From NCBI GenBank assembly GCA_003427395.1, contig BFEA01000056.1:479078-508821 (forward strand): 29,744 nucleotides of DNA, written 5' to 3'. This DNA is from Chara braunii (taxonomy: Eukaryota; Streptophyta; Charophyceae; Charales; Characeae). Positions 9,136-19,346 of the stretch are shown here, piece after piece. Every line of letters begins with the position of its first letter. Within the stretch, counting starts at the first letter, position 1. The position numbers and the translations under genes were made by a program. The notes beneath the pieces are model-generated. The model worked only from the letters and a program-made list of their open reading frames with translations, made no database searches and was not told the DNA's origin.

Positions 9136-9177
9136 TAGCCTTGGCAAGGCTATTCTCTACTATTAAGCTATTTCCGC
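9136..9177 (-). pseudogene. trnG-GCC: Truncated mitochondrial trnG(GCC)
   Basis: The minus strand reads GCGGAAATAGCTTAATAGTA, then GAGAA, then the anticodon arm TAGCC-TTGCCAA-GGCTA. That is the acceptor 5' strand, D arm and complete anticodon arm of a plant-mitochondrial-type tRNA-Gly with anticodon GCC. After the anticodon arm the sequence becomes AACCGGGCGAC and no T arm or acceptor 3' strand follows. The D stem also has a G-A mismatch. It cannot give a functional tRNA. Confidence 0.75.
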
Positions 9178-9289
9178 CATCAATCCACTTTGTGGTGCGC
9201 TCGCCGTGAGATGAGAGGCCGAAGGAAAGAAAATCAAATAAAAGAAAAGAAAACGCTCTTGCGAGCGCGGCTCGCCAGCAGAGCAGAGT

Positions 9290-9362
9290 GGGCCTAAGTA
9301 GATTTGAACTACTGACTTTACACTTATCAGGCGTATACTCTAACCAACTGAGTTATAGGCCC
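9290..9362 (-). tRNA. trnI-GAU: tRNA-Ile(GAU), mitochondrial type, inside a NUMT
   Basis: The 73-nt minus-strand sequence folds as a complete cloverleaf: acceptor GGGCCTA/TAGGCCC (7 of 7 pairs), D stem ACTC/GAGT, anticodon stem TACGC/GTGTA (one G-U), and T stem AGTAG/CTACT with loop TTCAAAT. The anticodon loop CTGATAA gives GAU, decoding isoleucine. It has no intron, unlike most land-plant plastid trnI(GAU), and no encoded CCA. In the nucleus it is probably silent, although the fold is undamaged, which suggests a fairly recent transfer. Confidence 0.9.
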
Positions 9363-9378
9363 ATGCTTGGAAAGACTC

Positions 9379-9612
9379 GATTAACATAACAAAAGCATAA
9401 TGGTACACAAAGCCACTTTGAAGTGTACTTTTTTGCTTTGCTAATTTTTGAAATGTGGTGGAAATTCCATAGGGACCCAAAATGGAAATAGCACCTTTGT
9501 CTAAAGTGTTCAAAAAAACTTCATACCCAAAACGTAAAAATGATTTAGCTATGAAATCATTAAAAACCTTATCAAATAAACATCGCTTGTTCAAGAAACA
9601 ATAGCACTTTGT
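9379..9612 (-). pseudogene. nad5: nad5 fragment (NADH dehydrogenase subunit 5, C-terminal region)
   Basis: ND5 is a proton-pumping membrane subunit of respiratory complex I. About 78 codons on the minus strand read as its conserved late region: [20 protein letters not shown], then [16 protein letters not shown], and [15 protein letters not shown]. Only this fragment is present. The frame then runs into the spacer before trnI and stops inside the tRNA, so the final membrane helices of ND5 are missing or were replaced. The frame itself has no stop within the fragment, which again points to a fairly recent insertion. Confidence 0.85.
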
Positions 9613-10550
9613 GCCTAGTGTACTATGCCCAACCCCAATGAGAGGCAGGTTTGGGCATAAGCCTATGGGCAAGGATATTTCACGCAGTTTTTTTATTTTG
9701 CTAAAGTTTTATGCAACACCCTTGTTAACCGAAGCACTCCAATAAGGAGAGGGATCATGATCATTGTTATGGCAAAGTGATGAACGAGAGCGTTTCTTCT
9801 TCAGAAAGCTGATAGTTATTACAAAATAATTCTCAATGTTGTCGCCACATGTGACATAGGATGAACTGGGAAACGTTGTTCCATTATTTTTAGGCATGAG
9901 GTTTTTATTTATTTTTGTCTTTTGTGCCTCTCATATCTTTCTCTGGCAAAAAAAATAGTAATGAATATGTTGAATGTGACGCATTGATGTCAAACGGGTT
10001 TAGGCATTAGCCTAGACCGTAGCTATTAATGTCAAACGGGTTTGGGCATAAGCCTGGCCCGGAGCTACGGTCTTCCCCCAAACACACCGCACCTCGTTTT
10101 AGCTGCATCGGTCTCAAAAAACAACTTTTACACATCAACTTTCAGGATGCGATATATTCGGGGGAAGACAGTAGTGGGACCTTCGTCTTGCGACTCATAA
10201 CAACGGAAAGAAAGGAAAAACTAGACGTTCAGGGCGTTTGGCATATTGTTGTTTATTAGGGGTTTTGAGACATGTCATTTACAACATGTGTTGCCCAACG
10301 TTAATAGATCAGAGTAGTCTAACCATCTCCTCCGAACACCGAGTGGTGTTCTGTAGTAGAACACTCTTATATTTTTGTAATAAATATCGATTGTGGTCTT
10401 CCATCAGGGTCCTTGGCACCACTCCCAGGGTAGTTTTTTGCGAACAGATGTTTTTCTGTTTCGTTTTTTCATGACATAATCAAATGTGTAGTGAGGAGGA
10501 AAAAATATTTTTTATGTTTTGTTTTTCCAATAAAAGGATAGAGTAATGTG
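9613..10550. other. No recognisable gene
   Basis: Apart from the 42-bp duplication I see no coding signal. A block at 10147-10176 (GCGATATATTCGGGGGAAGA and following) resembles 28571-28601 (GCGTTATATTCGAGGGAAGA and following), so a dispersed repeat end probably lies here. Confidence 0.5.
9985..10068. repeat. 42-bp tandem duplication
   Basis: ATGTCAAACGGGTTTAGGCA at 9987 is repeated 42 bp later as ATGTCAAACGGGTTTGGGCA, and both continue into TTAGCCT or TAAGCCT and a G/C-rich end. A related block, GGTTTGGGCATAAGCCT, also occurs at 9649, just beyond the NUMT. Confidence 0.85.
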
Positions 10551-11850
10551 GATTGTTTTTGAAAAGCTTTATTCTGCTCTATGTTAATCACTTCACTTTC
10601 GCCAAACAATTTTTTTAGGTCATTATAGTTGTAATTAGTCCAATGTTTTGGCGAGATACATATATTATAACTGGTACGCTTGACCTATAATTATCGGTAT
10701 TCGATAAAACCTGACACCCAATTCATAAATTTTTATTTAGTGTCACTTTCTGATTATGTACAGATTCACGACACCCGGTCGTTATAGTTGTGCTTAGTAC
10801 ATTTTTTTGGCGGGGTATGGATATAATTACCAGGCCCTATCTTCATGGTAATAAAGTAACAAAATATCGTATGTGAGTCAAATGAATTGCCAAAATTTAT
10901 TGTCAATCATCTAGATCAATGCATATATTGCAGTGTATAAGCATTTTACTCGGCGCAAATTTCAGCTTATTCAAATTGTGCACTACAGGCTTGAGTTGGA
11001 AATTTTTTCTTTCTATTTAAACCACAAGTGCTTCCAATATGCTTTTCTCTGATGCTGTAGAATTATTGCGTGCCAAAATAAAACAAATATGCGCAACTAT
11101 TATTTGGTTGGTGCCGCCAAACATTTTGCCTTGAAAATCGAGGTGCGTGCACAAAGATGTTTTACGACAAATCTATAGGCCTAGTATTATTGGTTTAAAT
11201 CACTTGTGCATCTGAGGTTTTTTTTTGCCGAGGCGGATTCCCCCTTATGCGCCTAGCTCTGTTGAAGCGTTACTGCGACTTTCGTTTTTTTTTCGCTAAC
11301 ACCGCCAACCATTTTGGTTTGGTAGCACTGTTTATCCAACATTTTCGAACTACTCATTTTGAATTTTAAAGTTGTTTGGGTGGTGTATTTTATATTTAAA
11401 CCACTAGTTCGCACGAACGTAAGTAGTGTTATTACTGGTACATGCGACGGTAACAATATTTCGATTTGGCCTGGGTCGATAGCAAAAGGGGCAAACCACT
11501 TTAAAAAAGGTGCAGGTATAGGCTCACAACCCTAATAAGGTTATTTTTTCAAGTTAGGCTCATGTGAATTAGTAATTAAGCTCATGTGAATTAGTAATTA
11601 AAAAACTAAGGAGCCCGTCGCCTTCGCAATTTTTTATGTTTCCTCACATAATAGTTTTTTAGGCATAAACATGTTTTTTTATTCTTAAAAAATAATTGTG
11701 TCTCCGCCGTTGTCGATGAACACTATTTGACTCAACAGGGTGGTTTAACAGGTGCAACATCATTATAAGAATCATAAAATTAAGTGAGGTTCTTCTCCAT
11801 ATATTTTAAGTCAAAGGATTTTTAGTTGCAAATTATGTTTTTTTTTTTTT
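10551..11850. repeat. AT-rich diverged repeat modules; no gene seen
   Basis: TTATAGTTGTAATTAGT at about 10623 recurs 160 bp later as TTATAGTTGTGCTTAGT, each followed by TTTTGGCG.G and a TATAATTA.. block. The TTTAAACCACAAGT / TTTAAATCACTTGT / TTTAAACCACTAGT series at about 11016, 11195 and 11397 repeats every 180-200 bp and links this region to 8.1-8.5 kb. An exact 22-bp tandem duplication lies at 11558-11601. Confidence 0.6.
11558..11601. repeat. Exact 22-bp tandem duplication
   Basis: GCTCATGTGAATTAGTAATT plus AA is present twice, back to back and identical, so it is a recent slippage event inside otherwise diverged DNA. Confidence 0.95.
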
Positions 11851-11998
11851 TTTTTTGAATTAGCATCCTTAGACTTGTTGTGTAGCACTGTAAATTTTTT
11901 TGATCGAAAAGCCACTAAGATCATACTTGCGTCGACTGATTTCGTGTATGGTTCGTTAACGATTTTGTTGCAATTTCTATGTTGGTCCAATTTTTTGT

Positions 11999-13000
11999 TT
12001 GTTGTTCAACGATCGGGTTAGATGGAGCCAAGTTAGAAGATTGGTGAACGATAAGCTGGGGAAACTGATGTTGCCACCTTGTATAATACATAGACCACGA
12101 GAAAAGGTCCGGATAGTTTCGACAAAGAACCCAAGCTCTGCGGATTTACTTCACAATCGGTGCAAATTTTCACCCGTTGATGTGGTAACTTGTTCTTGTA
12201 TAAATCTTCCTTACCTAGGAGTAAAAGTTCACGTGCGATGCAGATTATACGAAGTTGAAGGCATCCCCGAGTTAATGTGGAATACAGGAAATATACCAAA
12301 GGTCCAACGATCTGATTGATTGGTCATGCTTTGTGATAAGATTTGCAGACATTTTCAATTATGGGTGAATATCAAGAACCAGAGGGTGGTTTGTTACAAA
12401 GAGGAAACAGAGAAGTGTATGCAGAAGGCACCGAGAACCAAGTCTGGTTATCTTGGTAAGGACAAAGTGTTGAAAATCAGGGAACGATTTAGTGGTATAG
12501 TGCTTACTTTCTTGGATCGGAACCCTAGGGAAATGCTCGCAATCTGTTCAGTGTTGTCCTATGAAGGAATGTGTGATTTGTTTCTTCGTAACGAAGGATA
12601 TGTCTCATGTGAAAAGGATGAAGCTGAAGTACTAGGGGAAATGAAGATGCAGATCAAGAAGCGTGGGTTGCAGAGTTTTACTAAATGGGATAATAAGGTC
12701 AACATTGGTCACGCGTCCGCTATGCCGAAGCACAAATATATGGAGCACTACTGGCCGATCTTCCCGACGTACTTTGAACCTACAGTGAGGAGGTGTCGGG
12801 CTTCATCAAATGCACTGAATAACCTTCTATACACTCTTCCCTAAGATTGGCATTTTAACTTGAAGGATGTGACAGGGCTGACAGATCGACCGAATGGGAT
12901 CAATAAGAGAGCAATGAAGATGAAGAAACAACATGTCATTGTCGCAAGATCATGCGACATCAAGAATATGTTTAGTCGTTTTGACGGTGAGTTTAGGTTC
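11999..13000 (+). pseudogene. Second PLE RT fragment, plus strand, with CxC linker
   Basis: One frame reads through about 330 codons interrupted only by TGA at 12317-12319 and TAA at 12842-12844, with no frameshift seen. It aligns with the minus-strand PLE at 4.3-5.6 kb. A CSC motif (Cys codons at 12191 and 12197) is followed by HVRCRLYEVEGIPELMWN, against HVACRLSELSYFPDVMYN in the other copy. Then come LDRN-like motif 1, AMPKHK (12722-12739, motif 2), FNL, and CDIKNMFS (motif A, Asp at 12956). Homology fades after motif A, and motifs B, C and thumb are not seen. A CxC motif between endonuclease and RT is the reported hallmark of N-terminal-endonuclease PLEs. No GIY-YIG domain is visible upstream, so this copy is truncated at both ends. 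Confidence 0.75.
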
Positions 13001-16000
13001 AAACATGGTACCTATTTTTTCCTTTTTTTTTTTGGCTTCTCGAAAGCGGTAAGGACAAAACTTGTACTTCCGACGATTTTGAAGTGAGACTGGTACCGAT
13101 GTCAGCATGTAGGACGCCGGTCGGATCCTGCTAGCAATAAAAGCAATGATTGATTTGTCTTATTTCTCTTTCTGAGACCTACGACATATATTGGCATTTT
13201 CGGAATGTCGGAAGCGACGAAGGAGAGTATAGTGGTAGGTAGCTCTTTGGGGATGTGTTTGGCGAGTTCGGTGGGAAAAACCCCTTGAGGAGGATCACCT
13301 AGCGGTGATCGGAACTGGTCGGGGAGCCACTTTTTCGAAAATAAAGAATTCAATTTATTGTTCACGACTACTTGATGTTGTATGTGATGTGTCATGTAAT
13401 AACTGAAATTTTGGATTTTTAATCCTTGTTATATCATATACCTTATTCTTTTTATTTTGTTCGGACCACGTAAATCATAAACAATTAATCTTCGGTTTTT
13501 TTTGTCACTACGTTTTTTTTATCGAAATCCAAAAGTATGTATACGCCTTATTCTACCATTAACCCGTTCCACCTAATAGAGCACACTGTCGTTATTACTG
13601 TACTTGGGGCAATTTTCACTTTTGATTCAGGGGTTATGATTATGTGGGTTTAATATCCGAGGTATTGCAACTCTTTCAAATATTAAAAGCGAAATACTAT
13701 AGCAAAAAAAAAAAAAAAAAAAAAGTTTTTACATCGACATAAGGTATGGATCTACCACTCGTTAAATGTACAAAGTGAGTAAAAATGCCCATAGTTTGTT
13801 GATCATCAGTCAAATATCGAACGATCATCAGAGTGAAAATGCCGCACCTACCCAAAAAAAAATATTCCAACGATCTCGCTCACTATGCAACTCATGCCAT
13901 GCATTGTGAACAATAAGAAGTTAATATGTTTTTTGACTGATTCGACCGACATTTGTGATGTATTGGACCATAATTACACTTTAGTTGCGTGTAAAACGTT
14001 AGCTAGAAGAGTGAGACCCTAACTGTTCATGTACATTATTGGTGACTTAAACCAAAGAACCTACATCATTGATTGACCAAATGCAAAAATAAAATTTAGA
14101 AATAAAAAAATGAATCTCGTTGCACATTTTGTCACCACAACAAGAGATGTGCAAAACCAAATGGCAAGTCTGACGAATGGGGAGAAAGAAAGACTTTTGA
14201 GGATGTGTTATTCATTTCTTTTGAATATGATGTGTTTTATGTAGGGATTTATTAAATATGTTTTTCGTGACTCTCTAACAACTTTCTTGCATTTTTTTAT
14301 TTTTCGTATTTGTTTCTATTTCTTTTTTAATGATAGTTTTTGTTGCACAACCCCCCTCCTCTCTCCTTCTAAGATTTGAAAGTCCATAGGACGTTGGGGC
14401 ATACTTGTTTTTAATGATTTGACATTGCGTTAACTGTTAGATTAGAGGAAGGTTGCAACCAACCATAAATTAGTTAATAAATTAAGGTCCCGGGCTACAG
14501 GTAGTTGCTTTAAGCAACGCCAAGTTTCTGATGCTAAACAAGATTATAATGACAACCGATTCATGGTATCTAATGACATATAATAATTTTTTTTTTTATA
14601 CATGACTTAAAATAATAAAATAAAAATATCATGTTAAAAAAAAAAAAAAAACCTATAACGAGTCACTTAAAAACAAAGGTGATAGACTTAAGATATCAAC
14701 ATTAAACTAACCGACTCAATGCCAAAGGAGGGAGACTAGTTGAGAAGACCATATCATGACTTATAGATCGACCCTCTTTGGATGTACTTGCTACAACTCT
14801 GGATGAAAATAAATCTTGACATAAAGTGTGGAGACAACCCGTTTCTGATAATCTAGCAATATATGACAAAATAAGGAAATGACTTTCATGATATATGAAA
14901 TCTTTATGGATAGCGTAGGTGTATATATAAATATATGGGATTTGTGAAATATAAAAAAATAAAAAACATATAGATAATAAATATGTAAAAAAACATATAT
15001 AAAAAAAAAAGATTGAAAAAATTCATGCACTACAAGGAGGCGTCTTATTGACATAACTTCAAACATCGACACAAGGAAAAGGCATCAGACAAGGGAATGC
15101 AGTTTCTTCATTGAAAAATTAGCAAATGGAGTCATCTTATGGGCGAACGTTATAGATAGGCGCTTAGGACTTTCGATTACTTTTGATTATATGAACATCT
15201 CTTCTAAGATATGATGAAATGAGCAAAGAGGTATATTGTTATTGTTGGTAAGGTTGAGAGTGGTAGATGATTCACATAGCGCATTGTTTTCATTCAAAGT
15301 TAAAACATCAATATGACTTCCCCGCTTTTACTGAGAAAAAATAGTCCAACAAGAGAGGGAAGGGGACCGACCCACGAAGTTGTGGCATGATATCCATGAC
15401 TTCAATTGATCCAAATATACCCATTTCATATTAACAACCAAACGAACCTTGTCAGAGCAGTATCCCTATTGCAGCTTTGATGACTTATCTTCATAACCGA
15501 TGTATGACAAAAATGACAATTTTCCTCTTTCTGTCGATATTGCAAAAAATCATCACCCTCGACGAGAGCAATGTTGCAACACCGCCAGCTAACCTACATG
15601 ATTGTATCTCAAATCACAAGGTTATTGTATGTGGCATAAGATAAGCTAATAAATGTCGTACTCCCTTTATTAATAGTATTGCTTTTTGAAACTATCAAGA
15701 AGTATACCGATCATAGAGGATGTTATGAGAGGAATCTATTTTCGATTAGAAAATTGAAGTTGCTAACGATTTTCTGGAAGGTGACATGATTATTATAAAA
15801 TAAAACTCACGATCTTTGTCGCGTCCATGCCAATATAATTGACTTCATATGCACAAAAATAAGTGTAACCTGCAATGAGGTGAAACTTTAAGTAAAAAAA
15901 AATGAGGAAGATTAAAACATAAAAGTATAATGAATAGCATAGAAAATGTCAAAAATTTTGAGTGGGTTTAATGAGGTATAGTTGTGATTATGAAACCTAC

Positions 16001-17050
16001 CATTATTGGTTTATGGGACCCTGAACCACGTTTCTATAAGGTGCAGCTCCCCACCAGTAATAATGAAGCTACCTCACAACGTAATCTTAATCATGGTGGT
16101 TCGCTTATCACCGTTAGGATAATTGAATGATGCAATGATGTTCTTGTTCAAACCGTAAATACTTCCTAACCATTCTTCTCCAGTGCAGCAGAGCACGCAC
16201 CCGTAGGCTCGACCTACTGAAACGAAATTGTTGAAGACACCAGTAGAAAGTTGTCCTCGTCCATGGGCTTACCTCCATTGATATACCCTTAAACTGTTGA
16301 AATAAGGACTACTGTTCAAATTTATATTAAAGTAAATTCGTAAAATTTATGAAATACTTGGGGGTAGTCAGTTCTCAATTATATTTCAGAATCGTTGTTT
16401 TTAAAAAAAAAATTAATTAATATCTATTTTTTTTCTAAAAGGTTTGCGTCATTTAAAAAAAAAAAAATTACGTTAAAAAAAAAATCCACTTGAAAAAATG
16501 AAGCCTTAAGTTAGAGCATACCACTTGGCTCGTGCAGGTTGGGTTTTGCACAGACCACTATGAAACGAACTTGGAGTCTCGCGGGGCATGGGCAGGTAGT
16601 GTTGTATGCATGCCACTATGAAATGGAACAATACGTACCCGAAAATAACGTACGTACACTTCATAATGACATGTATACAACACTACATTGAGCCAACAAG
16701 TGGTGCCTACTATGCTCACTACTATACCGTAAATGTCGTATAACAATTTAAATACAGCGTATGTACTATGAAAATAACTAAGCTTGGGCTTACAGTTTTA
16801 ATCATCAAATAATGTATGTACACTGTATTTAAATTTTTGCACGACGTTTATGATATAACTTTGAAGAAGTGTACAGCATCGGTGTTTTTTTTTTCTCTTT
16901 TGAGTTTAGCTATAAATTAAAAAAAAAAACTTAGACAATAGTTGTTTGTATTGCAATTTTATGCACTTAACACCATACCTTTTTTTCATATATATATATA
17001 TATATATTTTAAATAAAATTATGCAAAATAAAAAAACAAAAGTAATCAAC
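13001..17050. other. AT-rich, no recognisable gene
   Basis: The stretch is dominated by A/T-rich sequence, poly-A and poly-T runs (for example 13703-13723 and 14635-14650) and short AT repeats. The longest frames (13102-13395 and 14791-15072, both minus strand) have no domain I know and the second has simple AT-rich composition. A 14-base match to the hairpin-array core (CCTTAAGTTAGAGC) lies at about 16505 without a surrounding stem. Confidence 0.55.
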
Positions 17051-17054
17051 GTTA

Positions 17055-17170
17055 AGGTGAGGGCGCTTGTTTAAGGTTGTGGCCACCATACCCATCCTGT
17101 CGCCGACAGTCCATAGGGACCGCTTTCATCAAAGCGGGAGACTGCTCTAGAAAATACAAACGTTCCTTAA
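17055..17170 (-). other. GC-richer island with a short open frame; possible exon or element remnant
   Basis: In AT-rich surroundings a ~110-bp GC-richer patch reads on the minus strand as QSPALMKAVPMDCRRQDGYG and a short tail. It is preceded by TATTTTCTAG, which would serve as a splice acceptor. There is no recognised domain and no proof of splicing, so this is only a weak candidate. Confidence 0.2.
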
Positions 17171-17419
17171 TATTGGTTTTGCCATGTTTTGTATGAATGT
17201 TGATCATCGCTTTGCCGTATGAGTTTTTTTTTTCGTCTTTTATGTACTGTACATAGCTATGACGAAACACTTGTTTTGTATTTTGACTTAAATATAAAAA
17301 CTATATATGGAACAAAGTATTATATTGATATGATAACAACTCTCTTTTTGCATGACATTACATCCATATTATCGAGAACGCTTTCAATATTTCATTGAGT
17401 TTTTTCGCTTCATATGGAA

Positions 17420-18914
17420 AGTTTGTCATCACATCAGGTTTTTTAATATCTGATGCAGCATCCCGTTGTCGGCCCGAATACCCTTACAAGGGTATTAAGG
17501 CACATTTTTGCAGCTTACAGGAAGAGCGCTCCTGGCGATATCTGCGGGCGTGTCCCATCTGTGTTGATTAGAGGGTATGTGAGCGTACACGTTGTAGGCG
17601 CGCGTTAGCTTGACCGAGTCTGGGTCGAGGGGGGCCGTGCGACACCGGTAGGACAAGTGAGTGTTACATTAGAGATTCTGAGGCGGTCGCAGACTCACAC
17701 GCACGGTCGGAATGCAGGACGGCGTGAAGATTGACCAGGTAAGGCGGTGACTGAGAGGAAAGTGTTGTCCAACTTACTGGGAACCGACGGTTCAGGGCCG
17801 CGCCGCGTAAAAATTCGCAGGTTTTTGGTTGACCATGCGCTACCGACAGTAGAGGCCGTGGCGGGCCTTAGCCAGGAGGGCGCGGGTCGGAGGCACAGGG
17901 AGTAGAAATCGGGGCGGCTTCGGCCCAAAGGTGGTAGAACGGGCAATTCCTTGATGAATGTGAGGGATTGGGAGAGCCCGGCCATAGCCGCAGCATGATG
18001 CGGCAACGCGCACGGCGAGCCAGGCAAGGTCGTGTCCTCCAAGGTAATACATGGGTGCCCGTAGGTCCTTGGACGCAAGCGGTAAGGTAGAGAAATGGCC
18101 TGAAGTACTGTTTGCAGGCCTGAAGGGGCTGCCCTTACTCTTTATGAGTAGGACTGCGCCTGCTACCTCCAAGCTGGGGCTTAGCCCTATAGGTTATAGC
18201 ACTGACCTTTCACTAGGCGGATTCTGGGATCGAGGCTAGAGCGGAGCAGCGGAGCAGAGGAGGAGCGCAGAAGGGCCAAAGGGTTGAGGGTCCCGTGGGA
18301 CATTCCCTTTTGGTTTTGTTGGGGGAGTCCAGCCACGGGCCCTTGAGGGTAGGACCAGAGGCAAACGGTCCCCCTCCCCCGTCCGTTTTCATTTTTCTCT
18401 ATTTTTGTCTGGGGTTTAAAACCTTTTTTATTTTTTTATATAAATATTTTTTTACCTTTTATTTATTTATTTATTTGATAAAACCGGGACCTGAAGTAAG
18501 CCCAGCGGCTTAGTTCGGTCACGAACTGCCGAGGGGGCAGGGCTACTACCGGGCAGTCCTTCGGGACATTCGTTGACATTGGAACAATACAGCGAAGACT
18601 AGCAGGGCGCCTGCGCACGGTAGGTATAAAGTCGGGAGGGGGGCAGCCCGACACTTTGCTGTTACCCTGACACATGGTGGGCTGCCGCTGCTGCCCGTCC
18701 TCCCGGCCGAGCTGATCGCCTGACGCTGCGCTGCAAGGATAGCGGCGGATGGGCGAAGGTGGTAGGCAACTGGTTGGCCGATCGAGGGGGACGAACCCGG
18801 GCGCAGTTTCGAACCAGGTACGTGCGGGACTTAGGATGGACAGGGCGTTGGGGGACTACATGGCGCATTGTGGGACTGCAACAGAGTAGGAACGGAGGTG
18901 AAGGCGGCGGAGGG

Positions 18915-18917
<3 letters not shown>
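17420..18917. other. GC-rich region without recognisable genes
   Basis: Composition changes abruptly from AT-rich to GC-rich near 17.46 kb. Several overlapping frames exist on both strands, as expected in GC-rich DNA, and none shows a domain. A perfect hairpin with stem AATACCCTT/AAGGGTATT and a two-base loop lies at 17477-17496. A T-rich patch lies at about 18395-18480. Confidence 0.5.
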
Positions 18918-18993
<76 letters not shown>

Positions 18994-19110
18994 NNNNNNN
19001 NNNNNNNNNNNNNNNNNNNNNNNNNNNNNNNNNNNNNNNNNNNNNNNNNNNNNNNNNNNNNNNNNNNNNNNNNNNNNNNNNNNNNNNNNNNNNNNNNNNN
19101 NNNNNNNNNN

Positions 19111-19158
<48 letters not shown>
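18918..19158. repeat. (GA)n microsatellite containing an assembly gap
   Basis: Uninterrupted GA units flank 117 undetermined bases (18994-19110). The gap almost certainly hides more of the same repeat, and its true length is unknown. The Arg-Glu and Ser-Leu frames across it are repeat artefacts. Confidence 0.97.
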
Positions 19159-19159
<1 letters not shown>

Positions 19160-19272
19160 CCCTCACCTTCAGCGGGGTTACGAGAAGAGTTGGTACACGG
19201 CCGCGAGGCAGAGTGCTACTACTAAGTCGTAGGCAATGATGCCAGAAGGAGGTAGTGCAGGAGGGTGCAGCG

Positions 19273-19346
19273 CTACGTGAAGGGCAAGTGAATGTGGAAA
19301 GGAAACGGTCTACGTGAAGGGCAAGTGAATGTGGACAGGAAACGGC
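19273..19346. repeat. 37-bp tandem duplication
   Basis: CTACGTGAAGGGCAAGTGAA continues in both copies to GGAAACGG; the units differ at one internal base (GGAAAGG versus GGACAGG) and at the last base. Confidence 0.95.

Larger units (their letters stand above)
9076..9612 (-). mobile_element. Nuclear copy of mitochondrial DNA (NUMT): nad5 fragment, trnI(GAU), partial trnG(GCC)
   Basis: On the minus strand this segment reads in order the 3' part of nad5, an intact trnI(GAU) and the first half of trnG(GCC). These are mitochondrial genes, and the tRNA sequences are of plant-mitochondrial type, not plastid type. Flanks on both sides are nuclear-type repeats, so this is a transferred organelle fragment and not a mitochondrial contig. 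Boundaries are approximate: the right edge is where nad5-like protein similarity begins, and the left edge is near the palindrome at 9094-9112. Assembly chimerism is the alternative. Confidence 0.75.

Noticed and set aside
13102-13395. A 97-codon minus-strand gene next to the second PLE fragment
   Set aside because: There is no recognised motif. It lies antisense where the decayed RT would continue and could be a shadow of lost element sequence.
14791-15072. A small hydrophobic membrane protein on the minus strand
   Set aside because: The Phe/Ile/Tyr-rich composition is what AT-rich non-coding DNA gives; no start context or neighbour supports it.
16501-16520. An isolated extra unit of the hairpin array
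   Set aside because: CCTTAAGTTAGAGC matches the core of one unit over 14 bases, but there is no inner CCC/GGG or outer stem, so it may be chance in AT-rich DNA.
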